Positions 36,879 through 44,405 of a stretch of 64,000 nt of DNA are shown piece by piece. How positions within the stretch are numbered: the stretch's first letter is position 1; each line of letters begins with the position of its first letter. Source of the stretch: Coxiellaceae bacterium UBA6002 (GTDB taxonomy: Bacteria; Pseudomonadota; Gammaproteobacteria; UBA6002); NCBI GenBank assembly GCA_002429595.1, contig DJAM01000060.1, positions 4,667 to 68,666 on the forward strand. The letters are read 5' to 3'. A program made the translations under genes and the position numbers. Under the pieces are notes generated by a model, which was not told the origin of the DNA, searched no databases, and was given only the letters and a program-made list of their open reading frames with translations.

Positions 36879-37763
36879 ATGAAACGCATTCTTTTTAATT
36901 TGTTTGCCGATGAGAACTTGATTCATACGATCAAAATGCATACAGACAGTCGCATTGGAAAAATGATAATACGTCAATTTCCCGATGAAGAAACCTATTT
37001 GAAAATTGAATTAGATGTGAAAGGGGATGAAGTTATCGTTGTTGCAAGTTTGGATAGACCCAATGCTAAAATGATACCTTTATTATTTTTTGCAAAAACT
37101 GCGAGGGATTTAGGTGCAAAACGCGTGAGTCTTTTAGCACCTTATCTTCCTTATATGCGCCAAGACCAAGTATTTAATCCAGGAGAAGGAATAACTTCTG
37201 ATTATTTTGCTTCGCTTTTATCCAATTATTTCGATGAGTTAATCACAATAGATCCTCATCTACATCGAAAAAAATCACTCAACGAAATTTATACTATACC
37301 CACAGTTGTGTTATCTGCGGCTGATGAAATAGCAAAATGGATCAAACATCATGTTAACAAGCCGATTTTAATAGGACCCGACCAAGAAAGCGAGCAGTGG
37401 GTTTCGACTATAGCACAAAAAGCGGATGCACCCTTTGTTGTATTAGAAAAAACACGAAAAGGTGATAAAGAGGTTGAGGTTTCAATTCCTCACATTGATC
37501 AATATAAAATACACACGCCTGTTTTAATTGACGATATTATTTCGACAGCAAGAACAATGATTGAAACAGTTAAACATGTTAAAAATGCAAAAATGAAATC
37601 ACCCATTTGTATTGGTGTTCATGCTATTTTTTCTGGCGATGCGTATCACGATTTATTAGCAGCAGGGGCAGTCAAGGTGATTACCTGTAATACGATTAAA
37701 CATGAATCAAACGCGATTGATTTGAGTGAGATCATTATAGATTACTTGAAGCATAAAAGATGA
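36879..37763 (+). CDS. Ribose-phosphate pyrophosphokinase-like protein
   Basis: 294 residues. It keeps the PRPP synthetase fold: RQFPDEETYLKIELDV (N-terminal ATP-site region), LLAPYLPYMRQDQVFNPGE, DPHLHR, IGPDQESEQW and the PRPP loop VLIDDIISTARTM near residue 213. It is slightly shorter than PrsA and begins MKRILFNLFADE, so it may be a divergent, non-housekeeping form. It starts immediately after the phosphorylase stop. The pair suggests nucleotide or pentose-phosphate salvage. Confidence 0.88.
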   Translation: MKRILFNLFADENLIHTIKMHTDSRIGKMIIRQFPDEETYLKIELDVKGDEVIVVASLDRPNAKMIPLLFFAKTARDLGAKRVSLLAPYLPYMRQDQVFNPGEGITSDYFASLLSNYFDELITIDPHLHRKKSLNEIYTIPTVVLSAADEIAKWIKHHVNKPILIGPDQESEQWVSTIAQKADAPFVVLEKTRKGDKEVEVSIPHIDQYKIHTPVLIDDIISTARTMIETVKHVKNAKMKSPICIGVHAIFSGDAYHDLLAAGAVKVITCNTIKHESNAIDLSEIIIDYLKHKR

Positions 37764-37807
37764 AGAAAGGATTCAGAATAGAGTTGTAAAATCTTAAGGA
37801 AGTTATT

Positions 37808-38704
37808 ATGTCGCTTTACAATATTGCACACGACGAAATTCAAAAAATCATTCGTGAACTAGATCAAGCACTTTATAATCATCAACAATGGTATAAAGAA
37901 TTAGTGCGCACCCTTATTTGTAAGCTCTCTGGTGACAAGCATGATATGAATTCTGAAGCCCATAAGGAATGTCGATTTGGACAGTGGTACTATGATCAGG
38001 CTCATCCTGCCTTACGAGATCATCCCGGTTTCATTGCAATTGGTGAACAACATCAACGAATGCATCAAGCGGCTGCTCGTTTATTAAGTGCATCAGAGAT
38101 CGGCATTCCGCCTGCTGAATATGATAGCTTTGCGAATGTCCTTGAACGGATGCGACTCGAAATAGATGCCTTAAAACGTGAACTTGAAGAATTACTCTAT
38201 AAACGAGATCCACTCACGGGAGCCATTAGTCGAATTGATATGCTACCTATATTACGTGAGCAACAGGAATTATCAAAACGACAAGGAATATCCTGTTGTC
38301 TAACTATGATGGATCTGGATCTATTTAAACATGTCAATGATCAATACGGACATGCGACAGGTGATCAAGTATTGGCCGCATCAGCGCGTTATGTGATAGA
38401 ACACCTTCGTCCATATGACAAAGTATTTCGTTATGGCGGGGAAGAATTCCTGATTTTTATTCAACAAATCGAATTGCAAGCAGCTTATGAGGTCATCGAA
38501 AAGATACGTCAAGGATTAGCAGATACGCCAATTCATATTGGTCAAGCAGAACCTATTCACATCACTGCATCATTTGGTTTAACAAAGCTTGATACACATT
38601 CTCCCATTGAACAATCTATTGATTATGCTGATAAGGCTATGTATGAAGCCAAATCCTCTGGGCGTAATTGTACAAAAATTTGGGATGAAAAAAAATGCCG
38701 ATGA
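37808..38704 (+). CDS. Zinc-sensing diguanylate cyclase (CZB-GGDEF)
   Basis: 298 residues. The N-terminal CZB domain (residues about 10-110) carries the zinc ligand pattern H...HKECRFGQWYYDQAHPAL...GEQHQRMH. A GGDEF domain follows with RYGGEEFLIF (about residue 211-220) and SIDYADKAMYEAKSSGRN. It is the same architecture and length as E. coli DgcZ (YdeH), where zinc inhibits c-di-GMP synthesis. It has GGEEF, so activity is expected. AAGGAAG precedes the ATG. Placement in a metal island supports a metal-responsive biofilm or motility switch. Confidence 0.92.
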   Translation: MSLYNIAHDEIQKIIRELDQALYNHQQWYKELVRTLICKLSGDKHDMNSEAHKECRFGQWYYDQAHPALRDHPGFIAIGEQHQRMHQAAARLLSASEIGIPPAEYDSFANVLERMRLEIDALKRELEELLYKRDPLTGAISRIDMLPILREQQELSKRQGISCCLTMMDLDLFKHVNDQYGHATGDQVLAASARYVIEHLRPYDKVFRYGGEEFLIFIQQIELQAAYEVIEKIRQGLADTPIHIGQAEPIHITASFGLTKLDTHSPIEQSIDYADKAMYEAKSSGRNCTKIWDEKKCR

Positions 38705-38725
38705 CTCTCAATGAAACATTATTGA

Positions 38726-38830
38726 ATGTTCATTAAAAACGAATTAAATGATATTGATTTAAGTGAGACAACTGTGAAAAAACTTAAAGAATTTTTGAAA
38801 TTAAATAATAATAGCGAACAAAATGACTAA
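38726..38830 (+). CDS. Possible 34-residue small ORF
   Basis: ATG 38726 opens a 34-codon frame ending KKLKEFLKLNNNSEQND, whose stop overlaps the ackA ATG (ATGACTAA). It has no clear ribosome site and no recognised family. It could be a translation-coupled leader or the tail of a lost gene upstream of ackA. Kept at low confidence. Confidence 0.25.
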   Translation: MFIKNELNDIDLSETTVKKLKEFLKLNNNSEQND

Positions 38831-39356
38831 TAGTCTATTAGTATTTAATACCGGATCATCGAGTATTAAATTTGCGTTATTTGCTATCGATGAAGAACGT
38901 TTTAATTTGAAATCTGTTATTCGCGGGCAGATAGAATCCTTAGGTGAAAACCCTCATTTTTTTATCAAAGATGCTGCTAACATGACTTTACATGATGAAT
39001 TATATTCACTCGTGCAAAAAGATTTAAGCTTAGCACTTACAGATGCAATTAAAAAAGTTTTTGGGTGGTTAGATCAGCATCTTGCTCACTATAAAATCCA
39101 AGTTGTGGGTCATCGCGTCGTACATGGCGGCGATCTCTATAAAGAGCCTATTCAAATTAATAAAGACATTATCAGCCAATTAGAAAAATTCAATCCGCTT
39201 GCACCTTTGCATCAACCTTTTAATCTAGCTGCAATTAAAGCGGTGAATAAGCACTATCCTGGATTGTGTCAGGTCGCTTGTTTTGATACGGCATTTCACC
39301 AAACCCAAAATCCGCTTACACAGGCCTATGCATTACCTCACGATGGGGCAACCTGA
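38823..39356 (+). pseudogene. ackA: Acetate kinase, N-terminal fragment
   Basis: The first roughly 170 residues of acetate kinase are present: LLVFNTGSSSIKFALFAI, VVGHRVVHGGDLYKEP and LAPLHQPFNLAAIKAV, then CFDTAFHQTQ. Acetate kinase is about 400 residues, so more than half, including the C-terminal ATP-binding lobe, is gone. The frame breaks at 39337, where a copper ATPase sequence starts, and runs only to an accidental stop at 39354-39356. Almost certainly inactive. Confidence 0.9.
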
Positions 39357-40278
39357 GGTGGTAGAAGTAGTAACAGTACCGACTGTGACTCAAGAAACAG
39401 TGCTTGCGGCAGCCGCAGCCGTAGAACAAGGATCAGAACATCCTTTGGCACAGGCCATATTGCGACGAGCCGATAAAATCCCGCTAGATGCGGCTGTGGC
39501 TTTTACCAACATTGATGGCCAAGGCGCGCAAGCTGAAGTTGCTGGGCAACAGATATTACTCGGTAATCGGAAATTAATGGATGCGCAAAAAATCAACATG
39601 GCAGGTCTTTCAGAAAAAGCGAAAGAACTCCAGGGAGCGGGACGAACGGTTGTGCATGTGGCTCAAAATGGCAAGCTCATTGGATTGATTGCAATTGCTG
39701 ATGCGATAAGGCCCACTTCGGCTGCTACTGTTAAAGCGCTACAAGCGCGCAATGTGCAAGTTGCTATGCTAACAGGCGACAATCGCGGTACGGCAGAGCG
39801 CATTGCCGGAGAGCTTGGCATCAATATTGTACTTGCCGATGTGCTGCCTGGACAGAAAGCGGATAAGGTCAAGGAATTGCAGGCGCAAGGCAAAAAGGTG
39901 GGTATGGTTGGAGATGGGATCAATGATGCACCTGCCCTTACGCAAGCAGATGTCGGCTTTGCAATTGGTGCAGGCACGGATGTAGCCATGGAAAGTGCCG
40001 ATGTCGTACTGATGAAGAGTGATCCATTCGATGTAGTGTGCGCCATCACGCTCTCGCGTGCTACCCTTCGCAAAATGCATCAGAACTTGTTTTGGGCAGT
40101 GGCCTATAATGTCGCTGCCTTTCCGCTTGCAGCAGGCGTATTCTATCCGATTACCGTCAGTCCAGAAGTTGCAGCACTGGCTATGTCGGGAAGTACCGTC
40201 CTGGTTGCCATCAACGCATTACTGCTAAAGCGCACGCACCTGGAAGGTGTCCGCCGTTTCTTGCCAGGAAGAAGGTGA
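39337..40278 (+). pseudogene. Copper ATPase, C-terminal fragment
   Basis: The sequence begins with the LTMGQPEVVEVV part of the phosphorylation loop and runs through the P and N domains (GDGINDAPALTQADVGF) to the last helices (ALAMSGSTVLVAINALLL). The catalytic DKTGT aspartate and all earlier helices are missing, so it cannot pump. The tail MSGST..AINA is CopB/P1B-3-like. It overlaps the ackA fragment by 20 bases. It has more G+C and a different codon choice from the neighbouring AT-rich genes, hinting at separate origin. The junction lies near 39337. Confidence 0.88.
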
Positions 40279-40293
40279 CTAGATTGTTCATTT

Positions 40294-43095
40294 TTAGAAC
40301 AAAACGGACAATCCTAAAGTCAGCGTATCTTCTGTTGTCGACTCGCCTTGTTTACGCTGAATGCGTTTAAATGCGCCATAGTCATCATCATGTTCATATT
40401 CAGTAAAGATATTTAACCCCGGCTTTAGTCGATAATAAGGTCTAATGGTGTAACGCATTTGATTTAAACCACTACCAAGCTCATCTTCTTCAACGGTTTT
40501 GGTCGCGAAAATACTACGGATACCCGTTCGAATAAAAAAGTTATTGGTAATCTGGGTATCACGCTGGAGCTCAATGTCGAATTTGACACTGCCCTCGTGG
40601 CAATAGATTCTGACATTGGTATCAATAAAATACGGCATCAAGCCTTCAATACCCACACCCGGTTGCCAATAAGGTCCTCCGGGACGATAAAAATAATTCA
40701 CACCGCCTTTAATGGCCCAAAACTGGCTAATCAGATGCCAATAAAAAATGTCGATGTCAGCATTTTCTACCGATCCTTCTTTGATCTCTGCATCATCGGT
40801 ATAGAGTTCAAGCTTGTTGTAATCACCACCATATAAGCCTTTAAACGTCATCTCTTGTACGTTATGGTAAGGGTCCTCACCGACATCTAAGAAACTTGCC
40901 AGATAAAATCCTTGATGATGTCCTATCGGATGATGAATAAGCGAGGGATCAAGGGGCATGGTGATATCTTCTCTGACAATCGGTCGATTGATATATTGTT
41001 GAGAAAAAGCATAATCCTCTGGTCTAGCACACCCGTGTGCCATCTCAATGATTGTCTCATACTGAAATACTCGTGCCATGCCAGCCATCATGTGATAAAG
41101 ATGGTGGCAATGGAAAAACCATTGTCCACTGGCATCGGTATCTATATCCGCCACCGCTGTTGCACCCGGAGGCACTTCAATGGTATGCAATAAGGGATCA
41201 TAGGCGTCATGGCCATTGCGTAAAATAAACCAGTGACCATGAATGTGCATGGGATGGCGCATCATGGAATTATTGGTAAAGACAATCCGATACCGTTTGC
41301 CAGGTTCGATCATGATAGGGTGTGCTCTGTATTCAGGTAACCCGTTAATAAACCAAATAAAGCGATCCATATAACCAAATAATTCCATTTTGATTACACC
41401 ATCTACAGGTTTATTCGGGTCGTTAGTTTGAACACTTGCAGTTAAATCTTGATATTTCGTTCCCATGGTCATAGCCTTGGAGGAGTCGGGGTGACAGATG
41501 CTATCGCCGATGATGGACGGTTCGGTTGGCATTTGCATATCCATGTCCATATCCATGTCATTTTTCATGGATTTATCATGGTTCATCTTCATGCCGTTTT
41601 TCATTTTCATATTACCGGACATCGATGTATGTTTGGTAGGGGTAGGCATTTTTTCCATGGATGCTTTTGAATGCTGCATAGCTTGATGAGGCGATTTATC
41701 GGCTGTAGATGGGTTATTCATCTTCATGGATCCATCACCCATACCCGGCATGTTCATCTTATGTTTCATCGGGTTAAACGATGATTCAGATTTCCTCCTT
41801 TGTGAGGAATGACCAGCGTGATCTGAGTTACTATTTCCCGCCATTGATTTCATGGTGTGTTGCGGAGTTGCCGAACCACTTCCCATCGAATGGGATGGCA
41901 TAGCCATATCATGTTTCATTCCCTCCGATGTTCCAGTCATTTTCATTTTGCCATTGGTTTTCATATTCATTGAGCCATGATCCATTGACATCATCATATT
42001 GGCCATCATTTCTCTGGTCACAGGTAAAGGTTCAGGAAACGGTGAGACTTGGTTGTAAGGAATAGGCTGGCAGGGATCAACGACTAAGGCACCATATGCT
42101 TTGCCAAGCGTATCAATAGATTCAGCATAAATAATATAAGGCATCTGTTTTTGTATTTTAACTAACACATCATAGGTTTCACCCGGTGCAATAGTGAAAT
42201 CTTTAATGCTATACGCTTTTACATCGTTACCTTGCACATGCACCATTTCCATATTTGCGCAATGGATTTTAACGCGATAAATTGTGCTGCCTGCAGCACC
42301 AATAAATCGTAGGCGTACCGTATCACCCATTCTCACAGGCGCTGTCCAGGGGCAGTGTTTGGATTGACCATTTAATAAATACGTATCATAGGCCACATCG
42401 CTGATATCATAAATACTCATACGCATTTGCTGCATCATTTTATAATCATCAAGTAATTTTTTGCGTTCTTTTGGACACGCCTTTCCATAATCATAGAGAA
42501 ACTTTGTAAGCGAGGGCTGCAGCGGAAAGCGAGGTGAAAAATAATCGCCATCTTTTTTGAGTTTTAGAAAAATGTTATGTCCACCCATGTCACTCCAATC
42601 CGACAGAACAACCACATAATCTTTGGTGTATTTGTAATGGGAAGCTGAAGGTGGATCAATCACAAATGCGCCATATAAACCATCTTGTTCTTGAGCCCCC
42701 GCATGGGCATGATACCAATAGGTTCCTCTTTGATAGAGCTTAAACCGGTAATGGAAAACACAGCCCGGCGGAATGGCTTTTTGATTGACGCCTTCTACAC
42801 CATCCATTTGCCAAGGAACTAGGATGCCATGCCAATGAATCGAGCTACCTGTATCCAAATGGTTGTATACGTTGAGGGTAACATCATCTCCTTCTTTGAA
42901 ATGCAATGTTGGCGCAGGGATTTGATTATTAACCGCAATGGCGCAAGAAGGGCAGCCAGTAAAATTGACGGTTTTATACCCAATGTGCAAATCGACAACT
43001 CGATTTTCAGCCAGAGCGCATGGGTTAAAAAAGCTGAATACTAAAATGAAAAAAAACGTGACTGTTAATAGATGCAAAAATTGTGTATTTTTCAT
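40294..43095 (-). CDS. Fused multicopper oxidase (CopA-type) and CopB outer-membrane barrel
   Basis: 933 residues. A signal peptide (to about residue 29, PCALAEN) is followed by a three-domain multicopper oxidase with all four copper motifs: HWHGILVP (about 80), YWYHAHAGAQEQDG (about 125), RHPMHIHGHWF (about 610) and FFHCHHLYHMMAGM (about 660-670). A Met/His/Ser/Lys-rich insert spans about residues 360-525. From about residue 720 the sequence is CopB-like: HHQGFYLASFLDVGE, EMTFKGLYGGDYNKLELYTD and IRPYYRLKPGLNIFTEYEHD, ending TLGLSVLF (terminal phenylalanine, as in beta-barrels). CopA and CopB are usually separate proteins. No stop codon or frameshift separates them. Confidence 0.85.
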   Translation of the reverse strand: MKNTQFLHLLTVTFFFILVFSFFNPCALAENRVVDLHIGYKTVNFTGCPSCAIAVNNQIPAPTLHFKEGDDVTLNVYNHLDTGSSIHWHGILVPWQMDGVEGVNQKAIPPGCVFHYRFKLYQRGTYWYHAHAGAQEQDGLYGAFVIDPPSASHYKYTKDYVVVLSDWSDMGGHNIFLKLKKDGDYFSPRFPLQPSLTKFLYDYGKACPKERKKLLDDYKMMQQMRMSIYDISDVAYDTYLLNGQSKHCPWTAPVRMGDTVRLRFIGAAGSTIYRVKIHCANMEMVHVQGNDVKAYSIKDFTIAPGETYDVLVKIQKQMPYIIYAESIDTLGKAYGALVVDPCQPIPYNQVSPFPEPLPVTREMMANMMMSMDHGSMNMKTNGKMKMTGTSEGMKHDMAMPSHSMGSGSATPQHTMKSMAGNSNSDHAGHSSQRRKSESSFNPMKHKMNMPGMGDGSMKMNNPSTADKSPHQAMQHSKASMEKMPTPTKHTSMSGNMKMKNGMKMNHDKSMKNDMDMDMDMQMPTEPSIIGDSICHPDSSKAMTMGTKYQDLTASVQTNDPNKPVDGVIKMELFGYMDRFIWFINGLPEYRAHPIMIEPGKRYRIVFTNNSMMRHPMHIHGHWFILRNGHDAYDPLLHTIEVPPGATAVADIDTDASGQWFFHCHHLYHMMAGMARVFQYETIIEMAHGCARPEDYAFSQQYINRPIVREDITMPLDPSLIHHPIGHHQGFYLASFLDVGEDPYHNVQEMTFKGLYGGDYNKLELYTDDAEIKEGSVENADIDIFYWHLISQFWAIKGGVNYFYRPGGPYWQPGVGIEGLMPYFIDTNVRIYCHEGSVKFDIELQRDTQITNNFFIRTGIRSIFATKTVEEDELGSGLNQMRYTIRPYYRLKPGLNIFTEYEHDDDYGAFKRIQRKQGESTTEDTLTLGLSVLF

Positions 43096-43209
43096 GTAAA
43101 TTCCATTTCATGGGTTCAATTTTATTGAATGCGGCTTCGTGTCTTCGTATCGCACTAGTTTAATTAAATTGATCCTAAAGCTAAAAGCTTTTCTCAAAAA
43201 TTTATTTTT

Positions 43210-43644
43210 TCATTTAGAACCAGGCTTCTTGAGCAATCGAGTGATTACCGGGTAAATGAATAAACCAGCGAGCATACCCACTACGAAATAAACAGCATCT
43301 AGAATACCTAAACCTAGTGCAGTCATTGCAGGCCCCGGACAATAACCCGCAAGTCCCCAACCGATACCAAAGATGGCAGATCCTATCATCAGTTTTGCAT
43401 CGATGGATTTTTTTTCGGAGAGAAAAAATTTTTCGGCTAATTTAGGGTGTGGTTGGCGCATAACAAATCGATAACCCAACCACGTCACAACAACAGCACT
43501 TAACATCACCAATGCTAAGCTAGGATCCCAATTTCCGGTGATGTCTAAAAAATTGAGTATCTTATTTGCATTTATCATTTGCGAAATGGTTAAGCCAAAA
43601 CCAAATAATAATCCGCACAATAAGGCTGCAAGATTATATATCAT
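43210..43644 (-). CDS. YeeE/YedE-family membrane protein, second half (DUF6691)
   Basis: 144 residues with four membrane segments and the YeeE/YedE motif GWGLAGYCPGPAMTALGLG near residue 95. The start at 43644 overlaps the upstream gene (ATGA) and gives the normal family N-terminus MIYNLAALLCGLLFGFGLT. Such proteins transport thiosulfate or related sulfur compounds. It pairs with 43641-44069 to make the two-gene form of the transporter. Confidence 0.88.
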   Translation of the reverse strand: MIYNLAALLCGLLFGFGLTISQMINANKILNFLDITGNWDPSLALVMLSAVVVTWLGYRFVMRQPHPKLAEKFFLSEKKSIDAKLMIGSAIFGIGWGLAGYCPGPAMTALGLGILDAVYFVVGMLAGLFIYPVITRLLKKPGSK

Positions 43645-44069
43645 GCCATATTCCTTATATGGCGTATAACATAAACACTCAGTAAACCGAATGCAAAAAA
43701 TATAAGTGTTGCGACAAGGGAACGCCGTGACATTCGTGCAATGCCACAGACGCCATGACCACTGGTACATCCTCCACTTAGCCTAGTCCCAATACCGACC
43801 AAAAATCCTGCTAACAGCAATAAACTGATTGGATAGTTTGTGCGAGGAATAAAATGAATTTGTGGAAATAGATAATAGATAAAGCTTCCTAAAATGAGTC
43901 CCGTAAGAAATAGTACTCGCCAGAGAAAATCGCTTTTATGAGGCGGGAACAAGCCATGAAATATGCCACTAATTCCGGCAATTCGACCATTTAGCCAAAG
44001 CAGTAGTATTGCGCTTAAGCCAATGAATGCACCGCCGATTAAAGAACTAACGGGTGTGAAATTTTGCAT
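43641..44069 (-). CDS. YeeE/YedE-family membrane protein, first half
   Basis: 142 residues, four membrane helices, with the motif GTRLSGGCTSGHGVCGIARM near residue 93 containing the conserved cysteine. It ends SVYVIRHIRNMA and overlaps the start of its partner gene. The pair corresponds to two halves of a full-length YeeE and probably imports a sulfur species such as thiosulfate. Sulfur supply may feed metal-thiol chemistry, but this is inference. Confidence 0.88.
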   Translation of the reverse strand: MQNFTPVSSLIGGAFIGLSAILLLWLNGRIAGISGIFHGLFPPHKSDFLWRVLFLTGLILGSFIYYLFPQIHFIPRTNYPISLLLLAGFLVGIGTRLSGGCTSGHGVCGIARMSRRSLVATLIFFAFGLLSVYVIRHIRNMA

Positions 44070-44405
44070 AGTATTCCTTATGTGCTTTTTGGTCCTTGCT
44101 GCTTATTTTTGACTCAAAAGGTACAAAAACGATGGCTATCAATTACATACACTAGAAATAAGCATTAAATCAAATTTAGTATGAGAATATAAGCAAATTG
44201 TACTATATTTATATTATCCCCGAGCCTCTATTTGTCAGTAGACCCTGGTTTGGTGGCAAGTGTGTTGTTATGCATGGTTAGCCCAGCCTGACGTACATGT
44301 TACAATCACGTAGATTATTGAAAAGTGATGCTGCGGATTGTGCGGAGACTCGAGGACATTTCTATTCAGTTTATCTTGATTCAAATAAACGTAATTTACA
44401 TATTA
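44070..44405. other. 336-base gap after TraA with a possible small frame
   Basis: No recognised gene. A 59-codon plus-strand frame starts at ATG 44297 (MLQSRRLLKSDAADCAET...) and runs into the antisense 3' end of traA at 44476. It has no clear ribosome site and is not matched to any family. The rest is AT-rich, with no hairpin-plus-T-run terminator seen. It could hold a remnant of another gene. Confidence 0.35.

Noticed and set aside
41510..41560. ATCCATGTC-type repeats that look like a CRISPR or tandem repeat
   Set aside because: They are codon-level repeats of a Met-Asp run in the oxidase linker, without spacer structure.
41449..41686. Plus-strand Met/His-rich frames opposite the multicopper oxidase
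   Set aside because: They are the antisense reading of the Met/His-rich insert and lack ribosome sites; the minus-strand gene explains the sequence.
43645..43770. N-terminal extension of the second YeeE/YedE gene
   Set aside because: It lies within the partner gene and gives a cysteine-rich, non-family N-terminus; the ATGA overlap at 43641-43644 is the natural start.
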